57,948 bases of DNA from Mucilaginibacter flavus (lineage in GTDB: Bacteria; Bacteroidota; Bacteroidia; Sphingobacteriales; Sphingobacteriaceae), in assembly GCF_030409315.1 (NCBI RefSeq), contig NZ_JAUFPS010000091.1, forward strand, positions 1-57,948, given 5' to 3'. The translations under genes were made by a program, and so were the position numbers. Positions 44,797-53,671 of the stretch are shown piece after piece (position 1 is the first letter of the stretch; each line of letters opens with the position of its first letter). The notes under the pieces were generated by a model. The model made no database searches. It saw only the letters and a list, made by a program, of their open reading frames with translations, and had not been told where the DNA came from.

Positions 44797-45900
44797 ATGG
44801 CAAAAAGAATTATTATAAGCGGAGGCGGAACGGGTGGTCACATCTTCCCGGCTATTGCTATTGCCAATGCTTTGAAGGCTATTGATCCTGATACCGAAAT
44901 ATTGTTTGTTGGTGCCTTGGGTCGTATGGAAATGGAAAAGGTTCCTGCTGCCGGATACAAGATCATCGGGTTAGATATTAGGGGTATTCAGCGCGATTCT
45001 GTTTGGAAAAACGTAATGTTCCCGGTAAAACTGTTGGGTAGTGTGCGTAAGGCCCTGCAAATTATAAAAGATTTTAAACCCGATGCCGCGGTTGGCGTTG
45101 GTGGTTATGCCTCCGGTCCGTTGTTGTACGCGGCATCTATGAAAAAGATCCCGTACCTCATCCAGGAGCAAAACTCGTACGCAGGTATTACCAATAAATG
45201 GTTAGGTAAGGGCGCTCAAAAAATTTGCGTGGCCTTTGATAATATGGAGCAGTTTTTCCCTGTTGGCAAAATTATTAAAACAGGCAACCCTATCCGTAAG
45301 GATGCGGTGAACATTGCCGGCAAGCATATGCAAGCGCTGGAGTTGTTTAAACTATCAACGTTTAAGAAAACCATTTTGATTACGGGCGGCAGTCTTGGCG
45401 CGCGTACATTGAATAACAGCATTATGGCCGGTTTAGATAAGCTGATAGCTGCCGATGTACAGGTAATATGGCAAACGGGCAAGTTTTATTATAAAGGCAT
45501 CATTGAAAAACTGGGCGAAGATCATCACCCGGATATTAAAATACGGGAGTTTTTAACCCGTATGGATTTGGCTTATGCCGCCGCCGATGTCATTATTTCA
45601 AGGGCGGGTGCCGGTACCATTGCCGAATTGTGCATGGTTAAAAAGCCGGTGATCCTGGTGCCTTCGCCAAATGTGGCCGAAGATCATCAAACCAAAAATG
45701 CCCTGGCATTGGTACAGGAAGACGCCGCCGTTTTTGTGGCCGACAGGGACGCCGAAGCCAAACTGGTAGATAGGGTGCTTGAGTTATTAGAAGATAAACA
45801 TTTACAAAAAAAGCTAAGCACCAACATAGGTAAAATGGCCATGCCAAATGCCGATGAAGTAATAGCTAAAGAACTTTTACAAATAACAGTTAACAATTAA
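44797..45900 (+). CDS. murG: UDP-GlcNAc transferase MurG
   Basis: 367 aa, GT28. GGGTGGHIFPAIAIANAL binds the diphosphate, then GVGGYASGPLL, IQEQNSYAGITNKWL, GGSLGARTLN, and SRAGAGTIAELCMVKKPVILVPSPNVAEDHQTKNA for UDP-GlcNAc. It converts lipid I to lipid II on the inner face of the membrane. A hairpin with T run follows, inside the cluster. Confidence 0.97.
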   Translation: MAKRIIISGGGTGGHIFPAIAIANALKAIDPDTEILFVGALGRMEMEKVPAAGYKIIGLDIRGIQRDSVWKNVMFPVKLLGSVRKALQIIKDFKPDAAVGVGGYASGPLLYAASMKKIPYLIQEQNSYAGITNKWLGKGAQKICVAFDNMEQFFPVGKIIKTGNPIRKDAVNIAGKHMQALELFKLSTFKKTILITGGSLGARTLNNSIMAGLDKLIAADVQVIWQTGKFYYKGIIEKLGEDHHPDIKIREFLTRMDLAYAAADVIISRAGAGTIAELCMVKKPVILVPSPNVAEDHQTKNALALVQEDAAVFVADRDAEAKLVDRVLELLEDKHLQKKLSTNIGKMAMPNADEVIAKELLQITVNN

Positions 45901-45906
45901 AGTTAT

Positions 45907-45942
45907 GGTCCTCCTTCTCCCAAAAGGGGAGGACCTTTTTTA
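45907..45942 (+). terminator. Terminator-like hairpin between murG and murC
   Basis: GGTCCTCC (45907-45914) pairs with GGAGGACC (45928-45935) followed by TTTTTT. It looks like an intrinsic terminator in the middle of the dcw cluster; 20 nt later murC starts. It may attenuate the distal genes, or the T run may be too leaky to matter. Confidence 0.7.
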
Positions 45943-45955
45943 AACAATCATTACA

Positions 45956-47311
45956 ATGGAACTACGCGACATACAAAGGGTTTACCTGGTGGGTATAGGC
46001 GGCATCGGGATGAGCGGCCTGGCCCGTTATTTCCAGCATTTGGGCTGTGTTGTTTGCGGTTACGATAAAACAGTTACGGATTTAACCAACGATTTGCACA
46101 ACGAAGGCATCCAGATCTGTTTTGAAGATAATGCCGATTGTATCCCGCTGAGTTTTCAAAAGCCATGTAATGATACACTGATTATTTACACCCCGGCTAT
46201 CCCTAAAGATTCGGCGGTATTAAACTATTTTAAAAATAAGGGGTTCGATTTATATAAGCGTTCGCAGGTTTTGGGCCTCATCAGCAAAAGTTCGTTCACT
46301 ATTGCTGTTGCCGGCACACATGGTAAAACCACTACCTCAACCATGGTGGCGCATTTGCTGAAAGCATCGGGTAACGATTGCTCTGCATTTTTGGGTGGTA
46401 TATCGTCAAACTACCAAACCAATGTGCTTTACGGAAAAAATAACGTAATGGTGGTGGAGGCCGATGAATACGATCGTTCGTTTTTAACATTGTTCCCGGA
46501 TGTGGCTATCATCACATCAATGGATGCCGATCACCTGGATATTTATGGCGATCACGCACATTTAACAGAGTCGTTTAAGCTGTTTGCTTCGCAGATTAAA
46601 AGCGGCGGAACGCTGGTTCATAAAAAAGGCTTGCCTTTAGATACCGGTTACACCTATGCGCTTGAAGATGCAACCGCCGATGCGCATGCTGCTAACATCC
46701 GTATAGAGAACGGCGATTTTTATTTCGATTTTATCAATGCCGATATCACCATCGCCAATATCAGGATGGGTATTGCGGGTATGCATAATATCGAAAACGC
46801 GGTTGCTGCCATCGAGGCTGTTTTAAGACTGGATATCCCGGCTGATTCTATCAAAGACGCATTGGGTTCATTCCGTGGAGTTAAGCGTCGGTTTGAATAT
46901 ATTGTAAAAACACCGGAGCATATTTATATAGATGATTACGCGCATCACCCCGAAGAATTGCGGGCTGCCATATCATCGGTAAAAAGATTGTATCCTAATA
47001 AAAAGCTGACCGCTATTTTTCAACCCCACCTGTACACCCGCACCCGCGATTTTGCCGATGGCTTTGCCGAGGTGCTGGATATGGTTGATGAACTGATACT
47101 GCTGGATATTTACCCGGCCCGTGAGCTGCCTATTGAAGGCGTTACATCGGCCATGCTATTAGGTAAAATGCAGCTGCAAAATAAACGGATACTAAGCAAA
47201 CAGGAAGCGCTTAACGCGGTAAAAAATGAACAGCCCGAATTGCTGTTAACTGTAGGTGCAGGCGATATAGATACATTGGTACACCCTTTAAAAGGATTAT
47301 TGCATGGATAA
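45956..47311 (+). CDS. murC: UDP-MurNAc--L-alanine ligase MurC
   Basis: 451 aa. VGIGGIGMSGLARYF, AVAGTHGKTTTSTMVAHLL (ATP), EADEYDRSFLTLFPDVAIITSMDADHLDIYG, HNIENAVAAI and DDYAHHPEELRAAIS are conserved. It joins L-Ala to UDP-MurNAc, the first step of stem-peptide synthesis. Overlaps ftsQ by 8 nt. Confidence 0.97.
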   Translation: MELRDIQRVYLVGIGGIGMSGLARYFQHLGCVVCGYDKTVTDLTNDLHNEGIQICFEDNADCIPLSFQKPCNDTLIIYTPAIPKDSAVLNYFKNKGFDLYKRSQVLGLISKSSFTIAVAGTHGKTTTSTMVAHLLKASGNDCSAFLGGISSNYQTNVLYGKNNVMVVEADEYDRSFLTLFPDVAIITSMDADHLDIYGDHAHLTESFKLFASQIKSGGTLVHKKGLPLDTGYTYALEDATADAHAANIRIENGDFYFDFINADITIANIRMGIAGMHNIENAVAAIEAVLRLDIPADSIKDALGSFRGVKRRFEYIVKTPEHIYIDDYAHHPEELRAAISSVKRLYPNKKLTAIFQPHLYTRTRDFADGFAEVLDMVDELILLDIYPARELPIEGVTSAMLLGKMQLQNKRILSKQEALNAVKNEQPELLLTVGAGDIDTLVHPLKGLLHG

Positions 47312-48164
47312 AAAACTCATATGGAAGCGCCTGCTGATAGGTGGTGCCTGGGTAATATGCCTGGGTGGCCTGGTAGCGCTTATGAGTTTTATTGAAACCA
47401 AAAAGGCATCGGTATTGTGTACAGCGGTAAAAGTAAACATCCCCGGCAACCAATATTTTATAGATAAACAGGAGGTTGACCAGATTTTGCAAACCAACAG
47501 CCATACGCTGATTGGCCGTAAACTGGAAAACATAAATATCCAGGATCTGGAAAACAAACTGAAGGCAAATCCATTTATTGAGTTTGCCAAAGTGTATACC
47601 GAAATGGATGGCATCCTGAGGGTAGAGGTTAGCCAGCGCCAACCGATACTAAGGGTGATGAACCATTACGATATGGATTTTTATATAGATCAGCATGGTT
47701 TAAAAATTCCGCTATCATCAAACTTTACCGCAAGGGTATTGGTAGCCAATGGTTATATAGATGAATTGTTTACTAATCATGTAGACTCATTACACACCCA
47801 ACTGGCAAAAGACCTGTACAAAACGGCCGACTATATCCGCAAGGATTCATTGTGGGATGCCCAGATAGCACAGATCTACGTAAATGTTGATAGAGAGATA
47901 GAGCTGATCCCCCGGGTAGGCAACCAGCGTATTTTAATAGGCAATGCCGATTCGCTGAACGTGAAATTAAGAAACCTCGTAGCATTTTATAAACAAGTGT
48001 TACCGCAGGTAGGCTGGGATAAGTACAGCAAAATAAATATTAAATATACCAACCAGGTCATCGGTATTAAAAATCAACTGACCAAAGCAGATTCGGCCAA
48101 AGCAAAAGCGGCAAGGTTGGATTCGCTCAAAATGAAGAAGGATACATCTCAAATAAAAATGTAA
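47304..48164 (+). CDS. ftsQ: Cell division protein FtsQ/DivIB
   Basis: 286 aa, one membrane helix (~9-30), then a periplasmic POTRA-like domain (~42-115; VNIPGNQYFIDKQEVDQIL, LEKLKANPFIEFAKVY type) and a beta domain. The C-terminus is Lys-rich and helical (KADSAKAKAARLDSLKMKK). Assigned by position between murC and ftsA and by topology; primary sequence is divergent as in all Bacteroidota. It links FtsL/FtsB to early divisome proteins. The gap to ftsA is 1 nt. Confidence 0.92.
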   Translation: MDKKLIWKRLLIGGAWVICLGGLVALMSFIETKKASVLCTAVKVNIPGNQYFIDKQEVDQILQTNSHTLIGRKLENINIQDLENKLKANPFIEFAKVYTEMDGILRVEVSQRQPILRVMNHYDMDFYIDQHGLKIPLSSNFTARVLVANGYIDELFTNHVDSLHTQLAKDLYKTADYIRKDSLWDAQIAQIYVNVDREIELIPRVGNQRILIGNADSLNVKLRNLVAFYKQVLPQVGWDKYSKINIKYTNQVIGIKNQLTKADSAKAKAARLDSLKMKKDTSQIKM

Positions 48165-48165
48165 T

Positions 48166-49509
48166 ATGGACAAAAGCTCAACTCAAGAAAAAAGTTCACC
48201 AATTGTAGTAGGATTGGATATCGGGACTACAAAAATATGCGTCATTGTGGGGCGCAGGAGCAAGAATGGGAAGATTGAGGTATTAGGAATTGGTAAAGCC
48301 GAATCCGCGGGTGTAACGCGCGGTATGGTATCAAATATAGATAAAACTGTACAGGGGATAGCCCAGGCGGTTGAAATTGCCGGTGCACAATCAAATGTGG
48401 ATATAAAAGTGGTGTTTGTTGGTATTGCCGGTCAGCATATCAAAAGCTTGCAGCACCGTGGTTTAATTACCCGTCGTGATTTACAGTCCGAGATCAGCCG
48501 CAAGGATATTGATAAACTAATTGAGGACATGTACAACCTGGTAATGCCTCCGGGCGAAGACATTATTCACGTATTACCGCAGGAGTTTACGGTAGATAAT
48601 GAGCCGGGAATTAAAGATCCTATTGGCATGGCTGGCGTGCGTTTAGAGGCCAACTTCCATATCATATCTGGCCAGGTTACCGCAATTAAAAACATTGTAA
48701 AATGTGTTAACAAGGCAAACCTTGATAGCCAGGACCTGATCCTGGAGCCACTTGCATCTTCTGAATCTGTTTTGAGCGAAGAGGAAAAAGAAGCAGGTGT
48801 GGTATTGGTTGATATTGGTGGTGGTACTACAGATGTGGCCATATTCCACGAAGGTATCATTCGCCATACCGCGGTTATTCCGTTTGGTGGCAACAGCGTA
48901 ACCGAGGATATCCGCGAAGGCTGTTCTGTAATGCGCAACATTGCTGAGCAGCTGAAAGTGAGGTTTGGATCGGCCCTGGCTGACGAAAATAAAGAGAACG
49001 AGATAGTGTGTGTGCCTGGCTTACGTGGCCGCGAACCTAAAGAGATCAGCGTAAAAAACCTGGCCTATGTTATCCAGGCCCGTATGGAGGAGATTGTTGA
49101 GCATGTATACTATGAGATCAAATCATCGGGCTACGAGAAAAAACTGATTGCAGGTATAGTAATTACCGGTGGTGGCGCGCAGCTAAAACATTTACGTCAG
49201 TTAGTTGAGTTTGTTACCGGGTTAGATTGCCGTGTAGGCTACCCGACAGAGCATTTGGCCAAAAATGAGGTGTTGCCTAAAAACGTTTACGAAGAACTGC
49301 AAAGCCCAACGTTTGCTACTGGTATTGGCTTGCTGATAAAAGGTATCCAAAAAACAGAATACATGAATGCCGATATCCCGGCAGCTACCAAAATTGAAAA
49401 GCCGAAGTTTGAAGGCAAGGGTAAAGAGGGTGGCTTGTTCGACAGGTTATTAAAGAAAAGCATCACTTTTATTAAGGATGATATAAACGACGAGGACTTT
49501 TTGAAATAA
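48166..49509 (+). CDS. ftsA: Cell division actin homologue FtsA
   Basis: 447 aa. VVGLDIGTTKICVIVG (phosphate 1), VLVDIGGGTTDVAIF (phosphate 2) and GIVITGGGAQLKHLRQLVE (adenosine) give the actin/Hsp70 fold, with the 1C domain between. The C-terminal FDRLLKKSITFIKDD is the amphipathic membrane-targeting helix. It tethers FtsZ to the membrane. The 127-nt gap to ftsZ carries DnaA-box-like sites. Confidence 0.97.
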   Translation: MDKSSTQEKSSPIVVGLDIGTTKICVIVGRRSKNGKIEVLGIGKAESAGVTRGMVSNIDKTVQGIAQAVEIAGAQSNVDIKVVFVGIAGQHIKSLQHRGLITRRDLQSEISRKDIDKLIEDMYNLVMPPGEDIIHVLPQEFTVDNEPGIKDPIGMAGVRLEANFHIISGQVTAIKNIVKCVNKANLDSQDLILEPLASSESVLSEEEKEAGVVLVDIGGGTTDVAIFHEGIIRHTAVIPFGGNSVTEDIREGCSVMRNIAEQLKVRFGSALADENKENEIVCVPGLRGREPKEISVKNLAYVIQARMEEIVEHVYYEIKSSGYEKKLIAGIVITGGGAQLKHLRQLVEFVTGLDCRVGYPTEHLAKNEVLPKNVYEELQSPTFATGIGLLIKGIQKTEYMNADIPAATKIEKPKFEGKGKEGGLFDRLLKKSITFIKDDINDEDFLK

Positions 49510-49557
49510 TTATACACAATAGTTAAGGTTTTCCACATTGTAGACATTTGTGGAAAA
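49510..49557. promoter_or_regulatory. Cluster of three DnaA-box-like sites before ftsZ
   Basis: TTATACACA (49510-49518, plus), TTTTCCACA (49529-49537, plus) and TGTGGAAAA (49549-49557, i.e. TTTTCCACA on minus); all fit TTWTNCACA, centres 19-20 bp apart. The last two also form an inverted repeat extended by CAATAGT on the outside. No T run follows, so a plain terminator is less likely. Confidence 0.5.
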
Positions 49558-49636
49558 CTATTGTTGAAAAAGCCCTATTATTACGATGGTTAAATCTAAA
49601 TGTTGGTAAAATCACATATAGCTGAAAACGAAGATT

Positions 49637-51262
49637 ATGCAGTTTGAGATGTTAAAAGAAAAATCGTCAATCATCAAAGTAATTGGTGTTGGCGGTGGTG
49701 GTGGTAACGCCGTAAACCATATGTACAGGCAGGGAATTACCGGTGTCGACTTTATAATTTGTAACACCGATGCCCAGGCATTAGAGCTTAGCCCTATACC
49801 TAACAAGGTACAATTGGGTGCCAGCCTTACCGAAGGAATGGGCGCGGGATCAATACCCGAAGTAGGAAAAAACTCTGCAATTGAAAATATCGACGATATA
49901 AAACAGATGCTTGGTGTTAATACCAAAATGCTGTTTATTACTGCCGGGATGGGTGGTGGCACCGGTACAGGCGCAAGCCCTATCATTGCCAAAGCCGCCC
50001 GCGAAATGGATATACTTACGGTAGGTATTATTACCACGCCTTTCTCTTTTGAAGGTAAACGCCGTAAAATGCAGGCAGATGCCGGTATGGAAGAATTGAA
50101 AAAATATGTCGATTCATTCCTGGTGATCTCAAACGATAGGTTACGCCAGATTTTTGGTAACCTAACCATGAGTTCGGCATTTGGGCAGGCCGATGATATT
50201 TTAACAACTGCCGCAAAAGGTATTGCCGAGATCATCACCTTACCGGGCTATATCAACGTCGACTTTAAAGACGTGCGCACCGTTATGAAAGATAGCGGCG
50301 TATGTATAATGGGTAGCAGCACCGCCGAAGGCGAAGGCCGTGCGTTGAAAGCTGTTGAAGGTGCTTTGTCATCGCCGTTGTTGAAAGATAATGAAATTGA
50401 AGGTGCGCGTTACATTTTGCTTAACATCAGCTCGGGCCTTAAAGAGGTTACCATGGATGAGGTAAGCATTATTACCGATTACATACAGGAAGAAGCCGGT
50501 TTGGCTGCCGACCTGATTTGGGGTAACTGCGTTGATGAAAATTTAGAAGATAAATTATCAGTAACCATCATAGCCACAGGTTTCCAAACCAAGGATGAGC
50601 GTGAATTGGAAAACAGCAACAAAAAGATTGTATCTATGCTGGTGCCTGAAAACGCGCCTTTGGTAAAACCGGTTGTTAACGAGTTTATCAATGCTGTTAA
50701 AGCCGATGCACCTGCACAGCCATATATTAAACACCAAAAAGAAGAGCCAAAACAAACCGGTCTTTTCGATATGTTTGGTGGCAGTGTTCAGGCAGCAAAA
50801 GAAGAAACGGTAGTAAGGTTTAACCTGCACGAAGAAGAACAGCAAGACGAACAAAACGAGCCGGATATGGCAGGTTTCACCTTTAAAATGAGTGAGCCTG
50901 AAACTTACATAGCCCCCGTACAGGAGCAACGCAAGCCAGAGCCTATTCCTGTGCCCGAGCCAGAACCAGAGCCGGTTGCTTTAGCTGGCGCCGATGATCA
51001 TAAAACAAATGAATCAATAGAAGAGCAGCTGAAAAAATCGCGCGAGCGGATTATGCGCTTAAAAGACCTGAGTATGAAACTACGTACCGGCAACATCCAG
51101 GAACTGGAAAACGTACCTGCCTACAAACGCAAGGAAGTAGCCCTGCAAGATACCCCAAAATCTGATGAAAGCGCCATCTCCCGTTTCAGCCTGATGCCAG
51201 ACAGCGAAGGCAATACCGAGATCAGGAGAAATAATTCGTTTTTGCACGATAATGCGGATTAA
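49637..51262 (+). CDS. ftsZ: Cell division tubulin homologue FtsZ
   Basis: 541 aa. The GTPase core has VGVGGGGGNAVNHMY, CNTDAQAL, the tubulin motif GGGTGTG (106-112), and NDRLRQIFG. After ~335 comes a long Glu/Pro/Gln-rich linker (PEPIPVPEPEPEPVA) and the C-terminal peptide RRNNSFLHDNAD, the Bacteroidota form of the FtsA-binding tail. The long linker is normal for the phylum. It forms the Z ring. A terminator flanked by 31-bp inverted arms follows. Confidence 0.98.
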   Translation: MQFEMLKEKSSIIKVIGVGGGGGNAVNHMYRQGITGVDFIICNTDAQALELSPIPNKVQLGASLTEGMGAGSIPEVGKNSAIENIDDIKQMLGVNTKMLFITAGMGGGTGTGASPIIAKAAREMDILTVGIITTPFSFEGKRRKMQADAGMEELKKYVDSFLVISNDRLRQIFGNLTMSSAFGQADDILTTAAKGIAEIITLPGYINVDFKDVRTVMKDSGVCIMGSSTAEGEGRALKAVEGALSSPLLKDNEIEGARYILLNISSGLKEVTMDEVSIITDYIQEEAGLAADLIWGNCVDENLEDKLSVTIIATGFQTKDERELENSNKKIVSMLVPENAPLVKPVVNEFINAVKADAPAQPYIKHQKEEPKQTGLFDMFGGSVQAAKEETVVRFNLHEEEQQDEQNEPDMAGFTFKMSEPETYIAPVQEQRKPEPIPVPEPEPEPVALAGADDHKTNESIEEQLKKSRERIMRLKDLSMKLRTGNIQELENVPAYKRKEVALQDTPKSDESAISRFSLMPDSEGNTEIRRNNSFLHDNAD

Positions 51263-51267
51263 GGAAT

Positions 51268-51405
51268 AGAATCAAGAATTAAGAGTCAAGAATCAAGACA
51301 GAAAACAGGGCGGTTAACATATACAAATATGAAAGCCGCCCTGTTCTTGTTTAAAAGAATCTTGCATTCAAAAATCTTAATTCTTGACTCTTAACTCTTG
51401 ATTCT
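51268..51405. repeat. 31-bp inverted arms around the ftsZ terminator
   Basis: Left arm 51268-51298 (words AGAATCAAGA, ATTAAGAGTCAAGA) starts 6 nt after the ftsZ stop. The right arm 51375-51405 is its inverse with 2 mismatches in 31. The terminator hairpin 51305-51344 lies between them. Confidence 0.92.
51305..51352 (+). terminator. Terminator of ftsZ / dcw cluster
   Basis: ACAGGGCGG (51305-51313) pairs with CCGCCCTGT (51336-51344), followed by TCTTGTTT. Confidence 0.85.
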
Positions 51406-51435
51406 CTTTTCTAAGTTATAACCTATTCTAAAAAG

Positions 51436-51475
51436 TTATAGCTATTGTCGCAAGCTATAAATACAGCTATATTTG
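51436..51475 (+). promoter_or_regulatory. Promoter with palindromic operator before the oxoamine synthase
   Basis: TATATTTG (51468-51475) is an exact -7 element, with ATTG (51444-51447) 20 nt upstream. TTATAGCT (51436-51443) and AGCTATAA (51453-51460) form a perfect 8-bp dyad around the -33 site, a likely repressor target. Confidence 0.6.
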
Positions 51476-51507
51476 CATATTATTCACTAACTAAACGGTA
51501 ATTTATT

Positions 51508-52752
51508 TTGGATTTATTTGATAAAATAACAAAAAACTCGGGCGGACCGATTGGTCAGCACCAAAAGTGGTCGCACGGTTATTTTTCATTTCCTAAACTG
51601 GAAGGGGAGATTGGGCCGCACATGCAGTTCAACGGGAAAGAGCATTTGGTTTGGAGCCTTAATAATTACCTGGGTTTAGCTAATCACCCCGATATTCGCC
51701 AGGCCGATGCGCAAGCCGCTGCCGATTACGGTATGGCTTACCCTATGGGTGCGCGAATGATGTCGGGAAATTCAAAACACCATGAAGAGCTGGAAAACAA
51801 TCTGGCTCAGTTTGTGGGGAAAGAAGCTGCGTTTTTATTGAACTATGGCTACCAGGGAATGGTATCTATTATAGATGCGCTGGTTGATCGTAACGACGTG
51901 ATTGTTTACGATGCCGAATCGCACGCCTGCATTATTGATGGTGTACGCCTGCATATGGGTAAACGCTTTGTTTATCAGCATAACGATATTGATAGCTGCA
52001 AAAAACAGTTGGAGCGCGCTACCAAATTAGTAGAGCAAACCGGCGGTGGCATCCTGCTGATCACCGAAGGTGTTTTTGGCATGTCGGGCGCGCAGGGTAA
52101 ATTAAAAGAGATTGTTGATCTTAAAAAAGATTTCAATTTCCGTTTATTAGTTGATGACGCGCATGGCTTTGGCACTATGGGCAAAACCGGTGCCGGTACC
52201 CATGAAGAGCAGGATTGCGTTGAAGGGGTAGATGTATACTTTGCCACCTTTGCCAAATCAATGGCAGGCATAGGCGCTTTTGTAGCCGCCGATGAGCAGA
52301 TAGTTCATTTTTTGCGTTACAACATGCGTTCGCAAACCTTCGCTAAAGCTTTACCAATGCCAATGGTATTGGGCCTAAAAAAACGCTTTGAAATGCTGCG
52401 TTCGCAGCCAGAGTTACGCGCTAAACTTTGGGAAGTGGCTTTAACACTGCAAAAAGGTTTAAGGGAACGTGGGTTTGATTTGGGTAACACCAATACCATG
52501 GTTACCCCGGTATTTTTAAAAGGCGATCTTTTTGAAGCCACCGCTTTAACCCGCGATTTGCGTGAAAACTATGGTATCTTCTGTTCAATCGTAATTTACC
52601 CGGTTATCCCTAAAGGATTAATCGTATTACGTTTAATTCCAACCGCATCACACAGTTTAGAAGATGTACAACGTACGCTTGATGCTTACACCGCCATGGG
52701 CGATAAACTAAAAGCCGGATACTATAAAGAAAACAAACTGGAAATAGCGTAG
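51508..52752 (+). CDS. Alpha-oxoamine synthase family PLP enzyme (KBL/BioF/SPT-like)
   Basis: 414 aa from a TTG codon at 51508; the next Met (residue 39) would cut the conserved LNNYLG region short, and the promoter fits the TTG start. SLNNYLGLANHP, TEGVFGMSG, VDDAHGFGTMG (D216/H219) and FATFAKSMAG (PLP Lys K250) place it in the family that condenses an amino acid with an acyl-CoA: 2-amino-3-ketobutyrate ligase, 8-amino-7-oxononanoate synthase or serine palmitoyltransferase. Which one is not settled; sphingolipid synthesis would suit the phylum, but the N-terminus differs from known Sphingobacterium SPT. No bio genes are adjacent. Confidence 0.85.
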   Translation: MDLFDKITKNSGGPIGQHQKWSHGYFSFPKLEGEIGPHMQFNGKEHLVWSLNNYLGLANHPDIRQADAQAAADYGMAYPMGARMMSGNSKHHEELENNLAQFVGKEAAFLLNYGYQGMVSIIDALVDRNDVIVYDAESHACIIDGVRLHMGKRFVYQHNDIDSCKKQLERATKLVEQTGGGILLITEGVFGMSGAQGKLKEIVDLKKDFNFRLLVDDAHGFGTMGKTGAGTHEEQDCVEGVDVYFATFAKSMAGIGAFVAADEQIVHFLRYNMRSQTFAKALPMPMVLGLKKRFEMLRSQPELRAKLWEVALTLQKGLRERGFDLGNTNTMVTPVFLKGDLFEATALTRDLRENYGIFCSIVIYPVIPKGLIVLRLIPTASHSLEDVQRTLDAYTAMGDKLKAGYYKENKLEIA

Positions 52753-52755
52753 TAG

Positions 52756-53020
52756 ATATGCGGATGTGCAGATTTCAGATGTGCAGATGATTTTTGATTT
52801 TAAAATTTGAGGATTTGGCAATTAAGAAAACGATAATCTAAAAGAAGAAAATCAAAATCCTGTTAAATCTGAGTAATCTGTTTAATCCCGGTTCAGAGAA
52901 AAATAAAAGGCCTTTCATTTAATTGAGAGGCCTTTTGTTTATGTTAGTTTTTGGTGCGTTCTGAAGCCATTAACCGTATAATTTAAAATCTGCACATCTG
53001 TAATCTACACCTCTGCATAT
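52756..53020. repeat. 33-bp inverted arms flanking a convergent gap
   Basis: Left arm 52756-52788 starts 4 nt after the oxoamine-synthase stop. The right arm 52988-53020 ends 7 nt before the stop of the convergent LysE-type gene, and the arms match at 29 of 33 positions. They contain GATGTGCAGATTTCA and TGCACATCTGTAATCT. A bidirectional terminator and a partial copy of the ACAGAATCCTG block (52855-52897) lie between. Confidence 0.9.
52905..52940. terminator. Bidirectional terminator in the convergent gap
   Basis: AAAAGGCC (52905-52912) pairs with GGCCTTTT (52929-52936), with T and A runs on the outer sides. Confidence 0.85.
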
Positions 53021-53027
53021 CAAAAAA

Positions 53028-53651
53028 TCAGTGTTTAAAAAACGTAAGGTAAACCTGCTTCACAATATGATAAGCCGCAAACGCGAAAAATAGTATGGCG
53101 ATGCCGGTATTGATTAGCCGGTTGCTGAGCGCGAATTTACTTTGCATGTACCGGGCAAACTGGGCGTATAAAAACAGGCATAAGAATGCGCCGGCGGCAG
53201 AACCTATACTAAATATAACCAATGCAACTTTACCGGTCAATATCCACTCGTGGGTAATAAGGTATGTGCCGGTAATCATCCAGAAGGGAACCTGTACCGG
53301 GTTTAAAAAACCGAGCAAAATGCCGTATTTAATGCTGTCATGTTCTGATTTGCGTGGCTCTGGCGGTTTTTTGCGGTTAACCCAGGTAATGGTGCCCATT
53401 ACGGTAAACAAGACAACCATTATCCAGTCAATAATTACGCTTAAGTGCAACTGTCCGGATAGCCAGTCGGCCGCGTGCATAATAAAATACGTGAAGAAAA
53501 ACTCAACACATGAAAAGGCGATGATGAAGCGTAAAGCCTCTTTCATGCCACGGTTTATAGTAAGTTGTAATAGTGCAAGGTTTATGTTGCCGGGCGGTAT
53601 GTAACCAATAAAGTTGGCGATAAGCCCGATAAAAAAGGTTAGAAATATCAT
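53028..53651 (-). CDS. LysE/RhtB-family exporter
   Basis: 207 aa from the ATG at 53651; an in-frame ATG at 53687 lies in the spacer repeat. Six membrane helices; IGYIPPGNINLALLQLTINRG is the LysE-family N-terminal motif (usually PGPN, here PPGN), and ILLGFLNPVQVPFWMITG the second conserved loop. Such proteins export amino acids or small molecules. Substrate unknown. It is convergent with the oxoamine synthase and divergent from the BtuF-like gene, each gap filled by inverted words. Confidence 0.85.
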   Translation of the reverse strand: MIFLTFFIGLIANFIGYIPPGNINLALLQLTINRGMKEALRFIIAFSCVEFFFTYFIMHAADWLSGQLHLSVIIDWIMVVLFTVMGTITWVNRKKPPEPRKSEHDSIKYGILLGFLNPVQVPFWMITGTYLITHEWILTGKVALVIFSIGSAAGAFLCLFLYAQFARYMQSKFALSNRLINTGIAILFFAFAAYHIVKQVYLTFFKH

Positions 53652-53671
53652 TGGCGCAAAGATAGGGTGTT

